From Philhelius pedissequus (lineage: Eukaryota > Arthropoda > Insecta > Diptera > Syrphidae), in contig OU343161.1 in assembly GCA_910595825.1 (NCBI GenBank), positions 204,173,336 through 204,237,335 on the forward strand: 64,000 nucleotides of DNA. Reading direction: 5' to 3'. Below, piece by piece: positions 25,140 through 35,568 of this stretch (the stretch's first letter is position 1; each line of letters starts with the position of its first letter). Position numbers and translations under genes: made by a program. The notes under the pieces were generated by a model. It saw only the letters and a list, made by a program, of their open reading frames with translations. It did no database searches and had not been told where the DNA came from.

Positions 25140-26940
25140 ACTTACTTTAAGGTGGCGCTACAGTCCGGGGTGGACCAGGGCTCCAACCAACAAGCTTCTT
25201 ACAGTCGGCTCGGCTTCCAGCTATCTGTCTCCAGTTTCGCACTCCAAGTTGGTTGAGATCCTCTTCCACTTGCGTGCGCCACCCTTTACGCTGTCCACCT
25301 CTACTGCGCTGTCCCACGAGGCAGGATTCGAAGACTTTCCGGGCCGGAGCATTGGTGTCCATTCGCTCTAGGTGACCCAGCCATCTCAGTCGTTGGCTTT
25401 TCAATTTTGTGACTAGGTCGTTATCGCTGTACAGCCCGTAAGTTCGTTGTTGTATCGTCTTCTCCATTCCCCATCTATGCAGACGGGACCAAAAATCACC
25501 CGGAGAATTTTCCTCTCAAAACAACCTAACGCGTTCTGATCCACCGTTAACATTGTCCATGTCTCTGCACCATACATCAGGACTGGGATGATGAGCGTTT
25601 TATATATGGACAGCTTAGTTGCTCGAGAGAGGGCTTTGCTTCTCAATTGCCTTCTTAGTCCAAAGAAACAGCGGTTGGCAAAAGTAATTCTGCGTTTGAT
25701 CTCAGCACTGGTATCATTCGCTGAGTTTATAGCGGATCCCAGGTATACAAAGTCTCTGACCACTTCAAAATTATAGCTGTCTATGGTGACGTTCTGTCCG
25801 AGACGCCGGTGTGCTGGGTGTCCTTTCTTGTTGACAGCATATATTTTGTTTTGCTCCCGTTCACTGTTAAACCCATCTTCTTGGCTTCCTTCTCAATACT
25901 CACGAAAGCACCATTGACATCACGCGCTTTGTTCGTCCGATTATGTCAATGTCGTCAGCGTAAGCGAGTAATTGGACGGACTTTTGAAAGATTGTGCCTC
26001 TAGTGTTGACGTGAGAGTTTTGCACTATTCTTTCAAGAATGATGTTAAAGAAGTCGCATGACAGCACGTCGCCCTGTCTAAAACCTTTTTTGACATCAAA
26101 GGTGTCTGTGAGGTCTTTGCCGATCTTGACGGAGCAGCGTGCATTCTCCATCGTCATCCTGCATAAACGAACGAGTTTGGTAGGGATACCAAAACTAGAC
26201 ATGGCTCTATATAGCTCGTCTCTGTAGATGCTGTCATACGCGGCCTTGAAATCGATAAAAAGGTGGTGAGTATCGATTTGAAATTCCTGGGTTTTTTCCA
26301 AGATCTGCCGTAGTGAGAATATTTGGTCGATAGTGGACTTCCCTGGCCTAAAGCCACACTGATAAGGACCTATCAGGTTGTTGACGAAAGGCTTTAGGCG
26401 CTCACAAAGTACGGCAGAGAAGATCTTGTAGGCGGTATTAAGAAGACTGATGCCTCTGTAGTTGGTGCAGGCCAAAGGATCGCCTTTCTTGAGGATCGGG
26501 CAAGCAATGCTGAGGTTCCATTCATCGGGCATGCTTTCCTCCGACCATATTTTGCAGATGAGCTGGTGCATACTCCTTACCAGTTCATCGCCAGCCGCTT
26601 TGAACAACTCGGCCGCAAGACCATCAGCTCCAGCAGCTTTGTTGGACTTAAGTTTAGATATAGCTATCTTTACTTCGTCGAGATCGGGTGGACGGTATTG
26701 TTGGCCTACGTCGTCCAGGTTGAATGGTACAGTCTGCACAATAGCGGGATTCGGTTCGACATCGCCGTTATACAATTTGCAGAAATAATTTTTCCATATC
26801 CTCAGCACCGACTGCGATTCTACCACGATGTTCCCCTGATCATCCTTGCAGGTTTCAGTTCGGGACTTGTACCCCTGGGAGATTCTTTTTACTTTTTGGT
26901 AAATCTTCCGAATTTCATTCCTATGCAATGGCATCCCTCT
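25140..26940 (-). pseudogene. RTE copy 1: reverse transcriptase and C-terminal domain
   Basis: The main open piece (25900-26934, 344 codons) carries KAAGADGLAAELFKAAGDEL, CPILKKGDPLACTNYRGISL, GFRPGKSTIDQIF, HLFIDFKAAYDSI, GFRQGDVLSC and SVQLLAYADDIDIIGRT, which are reverse transcriptase motifs in order, with the catalytic YADD intact. It joins the endonuclease part by a frameshift near 26935. Further shifts near 25905, 25825 and 25470 separate it from VVRDFVYLGSAI, CFERKILRVIFGP and RLRWLGHLERMD in the C-terminal region, which ends close to the element's 3' end. Confidence 0.88.
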
Positions 26941-27110
26941 ATTTCCTCGATCGCGCGCTTTTCATGCTCTTTCTTTTGCCTTCTTAGAAGCTTGTGTTCC
27001 TCTCTTCTCTTCTGCTCGTAGAGCTCGCGAGCAGCTCTAGTTCTTCTATGCAGCGCCGCTTTGTATGCCTGTTGTTTGGCTGTGTGTACTTGCCGGCATT
27101 CTTCATCGAA

Positions 27111-28075
27111 TCAGGGGTTTCGCTGTGGTGGTCGTGCGAGGCCAAGCACGTTAGAGGCAGTATCTCTGATTGCTTCCTGGCAACTCTTCCACTGGTCTTC
27201 GATACTTGCAGTTGGCAGCAAAGGACGATTTAAGGGGGCCTGAGAGACTTGATCGGAAAAGGACCTTGTGATTTCCTGCGACTGTAGCCGTCCGACGTCA
27301 AATTTTCTCACAGTATTTTCCCGTTTTGCTTTTGGTCTGGATATCCTTAGCATTACCTTGGCTACAACGAGGTAGTGGTACGAGTCCACGTTTGCTCCTC
27401 GGAACGTTCGTACATCCTTGATACTGGAGGAGTGCCTTGCGTCGATCGCAATGTGGTCAATCTGGTTGGCGGTTGATTGACCAGGAATTCGCCATGTCCC
27501 TTTGTGTATATCGAGATGCGGGAACTGCGTACTGGCTACCACAACGTTTCGCCCCGCAGCAAAGTCGATTAGCCTGAGTCCGTTATCGGAGGTGGTGTCG
27601 TGCAGGCTATATTTTCCGATTGTGCCACCAAAGACGTTTTCTCTTCCCAGTTTGGCATTAAAATCGCCTAAGACAATTTTAATGTCATAACAAGGGCATT
27701 GCTCATACGTCTTGTCCAGGAGCTCGTAGAACTCGTCCTTGGTGTTGTCATCTTTCTCCTCTGTGGGGGCATGCGCGCATATGAGGCTGATGTTGGCGAA
27801 TTTAGCCTTGATGCGAAATGTCGTGAGGCGCTCGTTCACACAGTTGAAACTCAAGACTTCTTGTCTAAGTCTGCCTCTAACGACGAATCCACACACAAAA
27901 AGGCGTTGCCCTTGTGGTCGATAGCAGTCACCATAGTAGATATCGCAGTCATTCAATTTTCGTTTGCCCGGCCCATCCCATCGCACTTCTTGGATGGCGA
28001 TGATGTCTGCTTTGTAGCAGCCTAGGGCCTCCGCTAAATGTTCGGCTGCACGTGGTCTATAAAGAGACAGAACAT
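27111..28075 (-). pseudogene. RTE copy 1: APE-like endonuclease domain
   Basis: From about 28075 the minus strand reads RICTWNVLSLYRP, then DIIAIQEVRWDG, VLGDFNAKLG and QIDHIAIDARH. These are the N-W, Q-E-x-R, GDFN and DH motifs of apurinic endonuclease-like domains that nick target DNA for LINEs. The frame stays open for about 290 codons from 27986 and ends at a stop replacing the tryptophan of an expected NPWFDEEC block at 27111. Upstream, a different frame (DTDGFTVDGPRKRNKDDELF, around 28100-28160) appears continuous with this one in an ancestral element, implying a one-base shift near 28110 or a short overlapping first ORF. Confidence 0.85.
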
Positions 28076-28783
28076 TCCACGTACAAATCCGAATAGTTCG
28101 TCGTCCTTATTTCGTTTGCGGGGTCCGTCAACAGTAAATCCGTCCGTATCCGAGGCTTGTTGTTGCTTCGAAACTAAAAGTTGCTTTACGTGGCCGGGAA
28201 GTCACCCCGATGGCACGACCCTCAACCTGGAGGACCAGACCCTTACAATTTAACTCCAAGGGCGGGGAGCCGGATTCACCGCTCCTTATAGGCCTGAGCT
28301 CCGAATATGTCGTAGTAGCCCGTATAAGGTGTTCACTAAGTAGTTCAGCCTCACTGGAACTGTAGACGCCACCGTTGATTTCATCTGGGGAATTCTTCCG
28401 CTGTCGTCTTGTAGAGGGAAAAGTGCCTTAGTGGGAACACTCCTCTCGGTTTCTGTCCTCAGTGCTGTTGATGGCACCGTTGATTCTCTGTGGTGAATTC
28501 ATCCGCCGCACACCATCCTTCTGATAGGCTCGTCCAAGACTTGAGCCCAGTTATACAGCCAGTCATTTCCGACAGAAGATTATAGTGTTGCTATTTTTGT
28601 CTTTTGTTCAACACTCGCGCTTATTAGTTTAGCAAGTCAAGTTCGGATGAACGAGACCGCAGTATCCGATGGTTACCACTTGGAGGTAAAATAAGCACAA
28701 TTGACGTGTAGTTTTCGTTGTATCACTGGACGTCGCCATGTTGACACCAATCAGTGACTTCCCGTGTCCTACAACGCCCAACC

Positions 28784-28798
28784 ATCTTACACTTTTAC
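28784..28798. repeat. target site duplication of RTE copy 1 (5' side)
   Basis: Exact repeat of the 15 bases at 25119-25133. It marks the 5' limit of the element, whose minus strand starts GGTTGGGCGTTG. Confidence 0.85.
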
Positions 28799-29339
28799 AA
28801 TACCCGAACCCTATTGTAACAGAAAAATTCAAGGGTGTAAGGTTTTTTTAACACGAACTTAAGCCTTCTTCAGAACAAATGTGAAACAGAGATACCCCGT
28901 TTATATGAGTGAATTGAGGAATCGAATCGAATTGAGATTTCGATTCAGGTATATGGCCTCGTGGGATCGGAAGATTGAATTAAAATGTAATCGAAGTGAC
29001 AATTTGAGTTTACAGAATAAACAAGAAAAATATGCAACAGAAACCGGAAACCCACTGAACACAAAAAAACACTATTGGTGCACACACACACCAAGAATCA
29101 GATGTGAATTCGATTCTTCAATTCCTCGACTCAGGTATATAAGAACATTTTCAATTCGTAAAAGTAAAAAGTAAAAAAGTAAAAATGTTTAAAACCAACA
29201 TTGAAACAAAATAAAAATTTTTTTTTGCAAACATTTTTACTTCAAAATTGTGTACAATAGTTTTCATTATATAACCTATTTTATCAAAATAAAATTTACC
29301 ACCTATACATATAGTGCTGTGCAAAATATATCAAACTAA
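28799..29339. other. no recognised gene
   Basis: A 97-codon plus-strand frame (28881-29174) runs through GAATCGAATCGAATTGAGA-like simple sequence and shows no motif. I regard it as chance. Confidence 0.45.
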
Positions 29340-29805
29340 GACAGGAAGATCTTTGTTTTCCATGAATACCCAATTTTGTAGTCATATTCTGGCAACCTCA
29401 CTAAACACTGTATTGAAGAAAACGCAAATAACATTTTAAAATTAGTTTTGTTTTTGTGGACTGTGTGGATTAAAGCCAAATTGAAGATTTTTATGACCTG
29501 TACGGTAGTTGGACTCATCAGTTAGATGCTATCGTACCCTTCTAAGACGCAATGTTTTTCGGCTGATGATTACTCTTATAAAATTTACATCATTTACACA
29601 AAGCAAATTATATTATTTAGGGGAATTTGGTTAAATTCGTGCACCTAAATGTACCTATATTATGCCCGCGTGGTCTGGCCAGTAATAGTATTGAACAAAA
29701 CGCAAATAACAATTTAATATTATTTTTGTTTTTGTGGACTATGTGGATTAAAGCTAAATTGAAGATTTTTATGACCTGTAGTCCAAAATGCGTTTCGCCC
29801 AATTT
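29340..29805. repeat. foldback family D, copy 2 (rearranged)
   Basis: Two direct copies of a unit (about 29415-29495 and 29695-29775) share AAAACGCAAATAACA, TTTTGTTTTTGTGGACT and TTGAAGATTTTTATGACCTG. The first is followed by one arm of the foldback (GCTATCGTACCCTTCTAAGA and an AATGTTTTTCGGCTGATGA block) and by the loop in reverse orientation. The second ends with GTCCAAAATGCGTTTCGCCC. It is the same family as 19007-19306 but lacks the second inverted arm. Confidence 0.7.
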
Positions 29806-30147
29806 ACACTCACAAGTCACAATAACCTCATAACTTGAGGCATAAAGAAACTATACTACAGTTTAATGGATGTTGGCCATGGACGGTATTCGCTTCACTA
29901 CATTGACATGGACTGGGCGTACATTTTTGTGATCCCATAGTTTTTTTTCTGCACATGTGCATGGAAATGTCAAAAGTGAATATTGAATTAAAAGCAAAAT
30001 ATACTCAGAAAATAAATTTGTAAATTGACTCTAGCTAATTGAATAAATCTCTAGCTATCGATCTACTTAGAAAATAAATAAAAGCATGAAATATAAAGGG
30101 GAAATGTAAGGGGAGTGAAAAATTTAAACTACGTTGTAGTGTGGCGG

Positions 30148-30438
30148 TTAAACTAATGCGGAGGGAATTACCGTGTCTTATTTATTTATGTCCCTTATAA
30201 TTCGCATTATTTTATTTATTTCGTTGTCATATTTTATGGGTACGCTAGTTTACTCAATCACATGTTGTTAGTGTTATGCCTAAACATCATGTAATGAGCA
30301 AAGCAGCAACTTATTTTATGACAATTTTTAGAATTGGTTTTTAATGGAATATAAGAAGACAATGACAACGGCAGGAATCGAACCTGTAACCACGAGGTTG
30401 ACAGGCGAGCACACAACTATCGCGCCACTGCCACACCC
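30148..30438 (-). mobile_element. tRNA-derived SINE, family N, copy 1
   Basis: On the minus strand a tRNA-like head (30438 to about 30360) carries an A-box-like TGGCGCGATAGTTGTG and a perfect B box GGTTCGATTCC. It is followed by a body of about 200 bp ending near 30148. The body recurs without the head at 62593-62812 and a head alone occurs at 51961-52013, as expected for a transposed SINE rather than a real tRNA gene. The acceptor and anticodon arms do not form a convincing tRNA. No A-tail is obvious at the 3' end. Confidence 0.75.
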
Positions 30439-30439
30439 T

Positions 30440-30575
30440 TTGATGAGTGTATTATAGTGATTCTGTTTTCGATTCTGAAATGAAATCCGAAAAAGTTTAC
30501 TGTTCTGCTTAGAGTAACAACTGTCATTTTGTGGGGGGTCAGAACAGTTCTGGATGGCCAATCGAAAAGGCCATA
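30440..30575 (-). mobile_element. MITE family M, copy 2 (one end)
   Basis: The minus strand begins GGCCTTTTCGATTGGCCATC and continues CAGAACTGTTCTGACC and AATGACAGTTGTTACTCTAA, closely matching the left half of the element at 34951-35375. It stops where the SINE head begins, so the two may have been joined by insertion of the SINE. Confidence 0.65.
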
Positions 30576-30686
30576 AGTAGAGTCATTATACTGATATCGT
30601 GTAAATGAAGTACTGACAGCAATTTTTAAATATTACAACTGGCAGTTGGCAGTATTTTAATCTGTCATTATTTTAGCTTCGTGTAA

Positions 30687-31062
30687 TGCCGGATTTACAC
30701 GAGTGACAAATTGCCATTAATTCGTGCCATTAAACTGGCAAAATAATGGTATAATCAAATCAATAATGATAAGCATTTGCACATTCTTCCTCGAGGTGTG
30801 CCATAATTTTCAAAATGGCATCATTGTGGATTTACATGACACCATTATAATGGCAATATTTAATGCCAGTCTTCCCTACCATTTTTCTAATTACGAAAAT
30901 AATGACAAATTTTCAAACCATTTACATGAGTTAGTCAGTATCACTGATCTCTATAACACTATTATATTATTATATATATGTATATAGTATTATAGAGATC
31001 AGTGGTCAGTATCAATAAAATGGAATAAATAGTGGCAATTTGTCACTCGTGTAAATCTGGCA
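30687..31062. mobile_element. 376-bp TAA-flanked MITE nested in family H
   Basis: The termini are TGCCGGATTTACACGAGTG and, as complement at the right, TGCCAGATTTACACGAGTG, followed by ACAAATTGCCA on both sides. TAA flanks both ends (30684-30686 and 31063-31065), and the related empty site near 32500 reads ACGTTTAAACG-like with a single TAA. A 3-bp TWA duplication suggests PIF/Harbinger-type transposition. It carries a smaller nested element at 30942-31004 and no coding region. Confidence 0.85.
30942..31004. mobile_element. 63-bp hAT-type micro-MITE with 8-bp duplication
   Basis: The element starts CACTGATCTCTATAA and ends with its complement, and nearly all of it is palindromic. It is flanked by exact copies of GTCAGTAT at 30934-30941 and 31005-31012. 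An 8-bp duplication is the hallmark of hAT transposition, and it interrupts the larger TAA-flanked MITE. Confidence 0.85.
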
Positions 31063-31276
31063 TAAACGAATGTCGTTAATTAAATTAATAATGCCGGATT
31101 TCAACGACTGCCAAGTTTTTTTTCACACTATCAGAATTGCCCGAAGTGAGCTTATAGCAAGCTCCGTCTTGCGACCAATGGTTTGCCAACATAGAAAAAT
31201 TGGATTATACCACCGGCTCATCATTTAGTACAGTGTTAGTTGTTAGTAGGCAAACTCTATTACAAATAACACTTTA

Positions 31277-32259
31277 GCTAGTATTAAACGGTCCTTGTAA
31301 CGTGTCATTGCCGTGACACTCTGACGTCACAATCAAACAGTTCCTACCACCGTCATTGCCGTGACAAAGGTAAACGTGTCATGGTTAGCTACAATGACTA
31401 TCACACGAATGACACATGTCTGTCATTGTTGTCCCAAAATACAATGAACGTCAAAGTGTGTCACGGCGATATTTATATATCGGTGCTACAGCAATAACAT
31501 GCAAAACAATGACTATCACACGACGTGACAACTTTCAAGCAACTGATCATTGGAGGTGAGCCTAATCTGCAATGACATTTTTTATTTTTAGCAGTGACGA
31601 TCACACGGTGTCGTTCAATCGAGCCATTGTATCTTGGTTGTTAATGAAAAGCTTATTTTTCTAGAAAACGGCCCCAACGGTTTTGAAACAAAATTTTGAG
31701 AATTGATACGCATTTAATCAGAACAAAATTTACGGTATTTTCCCAAGAATTCAAATGGAATCTTTTTTCCCTTAGAACTATAATTATAACAATTTTTAAA
31801 ACGTCACATATATATAATTACCCACCCACCTATATCCTTCACTTTCATTGTATTCATATAATGTCCATATTTACTTACCTAGGTTCCATCTATGTAGGTA
31901 GGTACAAATAACCCTCCTAATTTACATAATTAAAATCAATTTAAATACACATTTGTAGGTAGTTACCTATGTAACCGTGGCAAACAATGACATGGTAGAA
32001 ATTCCTGCCGTGTCACAGTTGGGAGACAGTCCTTGCATCGACAGGCTACGTATCACGGTGTCCCATCAACAATGAAAGGGCTATCACACGGTCACGGCAA
32101 TTTGTCATTGGAATGACCTAAAAGTGACGAGTCACGGTGCCTGTCATTGTTCTTGTCACGACGATCACACGACGTGACAGTCTTAGCACAGACAACTACG
32201 TCATATTGACGTCAGAGTGTCACGGCACTGACACATTACAAGGACCGTCTAATACTAGC
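31277..32259. mobile_element. 983-bp inverted-repeat element, family J, copy 1
   Basis: The termini are GCTAGTATTAAACGGTCC (left) and GCTAGTATTAGACGGTCC (right, complement), continuing through TTGTAA-x-GTGTCA and GCCGTGACACTCTGACGTCA. TTTA flanks both ends (31273-31276 and 32260-32263). Both arms, several hundred bases each, are filled with spaced GTGACA/TGTCAC motifs, CATTGCCGTGACA-like words and ATCACACG-like words. The AT-rich core has no motif. It is non-coding. An inverted copy lies at 48761-49680. Confidence 0.85.
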
Positions 32260-32445
32260 TTTACACATGTACAAAATGAAAATATAAACAAAGAATATTA
32301 CGTCAAAAACAAAACAAGAACATAATATGAAACAAAAACATTAAGGTTTGAGTATATTTTTTTAATTTAATTTTACTGATATTGAAATCAAAAATGTTTG
32401 AATTCCAATTTAAAAGTCTACCCGTCAAGGGTTCATGCATCCCAT

Positions 32446-32836
32446 AGTTCGCAGTACTTACTACCAAAATACTCATTAATTTAATTAACGACATTCGTTT
32501 AAACGAAGCTAAAATATTGACAGATAAAAATTCTGCCAACACTGGCAGTAAATAATGAGCAAGTTCATTCTTTATTGCAAATTGTCATTATTTGAAAATT
32601 GTTGTCAGTACTGAATTTACACGATCTCAGTATAATGCCTCAACTTAACGATAATTCTGGTTGGCAGTTTTTTAATGACAAATATACTGCCACATTTTCG
32701 ACCATTTACACAACAAACAGAATATGTCAAGATCTTGAAAGTATTACTGCCAATTTGGTAGTCGTGTAATTCCAGCATTACAGCAATATTTTGGTAGTAA
32801 GTACTGCGAACTTGACTACCGTGTAAGTCCGGCATA
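32446..32836. mobile_element. family H, copy 2 (empty site)
   Basis: AGTTCGCAGTACTTACTACC at the left is mirrored by GGTAGTAAGTACTGCGAACT near the right end, which then runs on as GACTACCGTGTAAGTCCGGC. Inner blocks such as GTCGTGTAATTCCAGCATTA resemble further ends of the same type, so several related ends are stacked here. The stretch around 32480-32560 is the empty-site counterpart of 30600-31105. Confidence 0.65.
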
Positions 32837-32879
32837 ACCTAGATATCTGTTTTGTGGACAATTGGATCTATTCGGAGAG

Positions 32880-33710
32880 ATCTTTTATTCCGTTATTCTG
32901 CTATTCTGTTATGAATTTTCATACAAAATTTTAAGCTGTCAACAAATCTTTTATGAATTATAATTTTGGTATTCTGCATGCTAAGACTGCTATGAAATCT
33001 GTTAAGAAATCTACTAATGAGCTGTCAAAACTTCGAAATTCTTAACAAATCTTTTACGAACTGCATTTTTGGTATTCAGCATGCCACAATCTGTTATGGA
33101 ATCTTTTATGAATTATAACAGAATAAAAACCACATTTTGGTTACTTTTATCATAAAAGATTTAAATATATGTAGTAAAAACTTTTATTTCGTTAATGAAT
33201 TGTTCTTAAAAGGAGACAGATATAACAAAAAATAATTAAAATGCATAATAACAAACTCAAATATGTAAATAATTTGAAAACTAAATTATTTCAATACACT
33301 AAAGCACAGAACACATTTGATGGATGAAACATAAGAAATTAGTCGCTTATCTTGCCGATGTGCATTTTGTACATCTTTTTCTAATGGATATATTAAATTC
33401 AGGAACTGTTATGGAAAAATTACAGAAAACAAAAATTTATCTTCGCGAAACAAAATACGATCATTCCACAGGTTAACTTATTGTTTTTCGTCAGTGCCGA
33501 CTGCCGAATTTTTATTTACTACAGCTGATAATTTGATAGCAGATTTTAGGTCTGTTCGCATAAATGTTTCTTTTTCGAAGTTCCATAACAGACTTTTATA
33601 AAAGATCGAACTCCTGAATACCAATTATAAAATATCTTTAATGGTGGATATATGTTATGCATCATAACAGAAAATTCATAGCAGGATAACAGATGTGGCA
33701 GAATAAGCCT
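32880..33710. mobile_element. inverted-repeat element, family K
   Basis: The left side (TTATTCTGCTATTCTGTTAT then GAATTTTCATAC) is inverted at the right side (complement CTTATTCTGCCACATCTGTT then ATCCTGCTATGAATTTTC). The left half also holds two direct internal repeats with ACAAATCTTTTA-GAA and GGTATTC-GCATGC. No transposase and no clear target duplication are visible. Confidence 0.55.
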
Positions 33711-33732
33711 AAATACTCGATCGTTATGTATG

Positions 33733-34648
33733 GCCCCTTTTACACAAGAAAACTGAGTTGCCGGCAACTAGGAGTTTGTAGGTGAGAAAGGGCAAGAATT
33801 AAGAGGAATGAAAAAAATCTCCCCGGTCAACGATTTGAAGAGATTTTTTTGACGTTATGCTTTGAAATTTTCTTAGGTTTCCATTTTGACTTCTGTCACT
33901 GATAGATGTCAAACATATTTTTTTTAAAGAGAAATTGTTTCTTACAATTATATTATTACATTAACCAAACCAAGTGAGCTACTTAAATAAATTCATTGTG
34001 AAAGAAAATTTTAAGTCTTAATTCTTTAAATTAATTCAATCCATCACGAGTTGGTACACATTTCATACATACAATTATGCGCTTAGACATGGAAAATCGA
34101 CAACAAAAACGCACGGACCAACTAAGCTCTCAGCTTGTGGCTTCACCATTACATTTGGTTTATAATGACGTTCCTGTATTAGCGAGCAGCAGCAGCAGCA
34201 GGCAGCACCACAGGTATCAGTCATATCATCCTGTCAGTGGTTTATGTGTCCAGCTGTACCAATAAAGCTTCGATGCATTCCAATAAGCCCAATATAATCT
34301 TCTGTGTTGGGTCTAAGATTTGGATGGCAAGAGAAACGCACAACAAATCTGCACACAAATCAATTTTCTCCTGGTTCATTCTTTTCCGTGACCTTTTAAT
34401 ATATTAATTTAGCAAACCATTATTAACAACCACAATAAAAAAACAACATTTACCTATATAATCGCACCAGGTTTCTTTATTTTGAATTTATTTTTCTAAA
34501 AATAAGCTGCGGTTAATTTATAACTGAAAATTGTGTAGAATTTTCCAGCCGCGAAGCAAATTTGTTGTTTACAAAAAGCGAATGTCAAATCAAAAGCAAT
34601 TCAAAAAACGAGCAACTTAGTTTCCTCATCAATTTCTTCGTGTGAAAG
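33733..34648. mobile_element. inverted-repeat element, family L, outer copy
   Basis: The left end GGCCCCTTTTACACAAGAAA and the complement of the right end (CTTTCACACGAAGAAATTG) are related to the clearer family L element that abuts it at 34651. An AATCTCCCCGG and GAAGAGATTTTTTTGACGTT block is shared between them. The pairing of these two ends is probable rather than certain. Confidence 0.5.
34077..34214 (+). CDS. weak candidate coding exon with a CAG run
   Basis: An open frame from ATG (34077) encodes MRLDMENRQQKRTDQLSSQL and a serine run from AGCAGCAGC. It is followed at 34214-34216 by CACAG|GTATCAG, which resembles a 5' splice site, and the frame otherwise runs to 34265. Codon use is less AT-biased than in the surrounding DNA. 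No family is recognised and no second exon was found, and the stretch sits inside a putative transposon. It is listed as a possibility only. Confidence 0.2.
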
Positions 34649-34650
34649 TA

Positions 34651-34946
34651 GTCCCCTTTCACACAGGGAAACCAGTTGAAGGGCAAGAAGTAAGGGGAAT
34701 GAAAAAATCTCCCCGGTAAGCAATTTGAAGAGATTTTTTTGACGTTTTGCTTTGCATTCCAATTAACCCAACAAAATCTTCCCAGTTTCCTCCTTAGTTT
34801 CGTGGTACCAGTTTCTTCGTGTGAAAGGTACAAGGCAATTAAAGGAAAACGTCAAAATAATCTCCATCAACTGGTTTCCCTATGTGAAAGGGGACAAAAC
34901 GTCAAAAAAATCTCCAGCAACTTGTTTTTTCTGTGTGAAAGGGGAC
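34651..34946. mobile_element. TA-flanked MITE, family L, inner copy
   Basis: The termini GTCCCCTTTCACACAGGGAA and the complement GTCCCCTTTCACACAGAAAA continue into AACCAGTTG/AACAAGTTG. TA flanks both ends (34649-34650 and 34947-34948). The interior holds further GTGTGAAAGG and AACGTCAAAA blocks in both orientations. It is non-coding. Confidence 0.75.
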
Positions 34947-34950
34947 TATT

Positions 34951-35375
34951 GGGCTTTTCGATTGGCCGTCCAGAACTGTTCTGACCCCCACAAAATGACA
35001 GTTGTTACTCTAAACAGAACAGAAAACGATTCTGGATTTCAATTCAGAATCGAAAACAGAATCACTAATCCACTTACACAATTAAAATGTCAAACTAATC
35101 GGCTTGATTTGTTGTGTAATTTCGTTGTGTTTATTGAATTTAAACTCATTTTCTGGTTAAATAACATAAAAAGAAGCAAGTTATAATCATTATTGATACA
35201 AGAAAATGTGTATCTAAATTTAAATCAAGTGTTTTGGAAATTCTTTTTAGCCGATGTGATTTTCTTTTAATTTAATTTTCACAAATACAGTGAATACATA
35301 TAATTCAGAATCACTCAAATTGCTTACAGGTATTTTCTTGGGGGAACGTGTTCCAGACGGCCAATCGAAAAGGCC
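34951..35375. mobile_element. MITE family M, copy 1
   Basis: GGGCTTTTCGATTGGCCGTC at the left is mirrored at the right by the complement GGCCTTTTCGATTGGCCGTC. The left half contains the palindromic AGAACTGTTCT and AATGACAGTTGTTACTC. A second partial copy is at 30440-30575. The right end lies about 190 bp upstream of the Cks start codon, so it may sit in or next to that gene's promoter. Confidence 0.75.
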
Positions 35376-35568
35376 ATTTGAAATAGAACGCCGGCATTTC
35401 CCATCTTTGTATTGCTCATCCGTGGCAATGACTACCAAATGTCAATTAAGCGTCTTTTTTGACAGTTATATTTGCTTTATCTGTTTACTGTACTGCAGTG
35501 GATTGAATAAATTACTTCTAAAAACTATTTATTTTCTTTTCGAAAAGTTAATAAAAACATTTTAAAAA

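Larger units (their letters stand above)
25134..28783 (-). mobile_element. RTE-like non-LTR retrotransposon, copy 1, near full length
   Basis: This 3.65-kb element lies on the minus strand between identical 15-bp duplications. Its 3' end (low coordinates) is AGCGCCACCTTAAAG followed by a TAAG tetranucleotide tail instead of poly(A). It encodes an APE-type endonuclease followed by a reverse transcriptase and a C-terminal RLRWLGHLERMD domain, with no RNase H or gag-like ORF seen. These features fit the RTE clade, though clade assignment needs a phylogeny. The reading frame is broken by several frameshifts and at least one stop, so this copy is inactive. Two truncated relatives lie at 40082-40919 and 54547-56571. 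Confidence 0.88.
30600..31105. mobile_element. family H repeat, interrupted by a MITE
   Basis: The two flanks of the element at 30687-31062 (30600-30683 and 31066-31105) match the uninterrupted minus strand of about 32470-32560: TTAATTAACGACATTCGT, GAAGCTAAAAT, ATTGACAG/ATGACAG and TGCCAAC-x-CTGGCAG or similar. This gives a genuine empty site for the nested MITE. Motifs like AATGCCGGATTT also border it. Confidence 0.7.

Noticed and set aside
25111..28025. Plus-strand open frames over the RTE copy
   Set aside because: They are antisense shadows of the minus-strand endonuclease and reverse transcriptase frames.
28881..29174. 97-codon plus-strand frame
   Set aside because: It runs over GAATCGAATTGA-like simple sequence and has no motif.
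30358..30432. tRNA gene on the minus strand
   Set aside because: Box B is perfect, but the arms do not pair as a tRNA and the head is joined to a repeated body, so it is a SINE.
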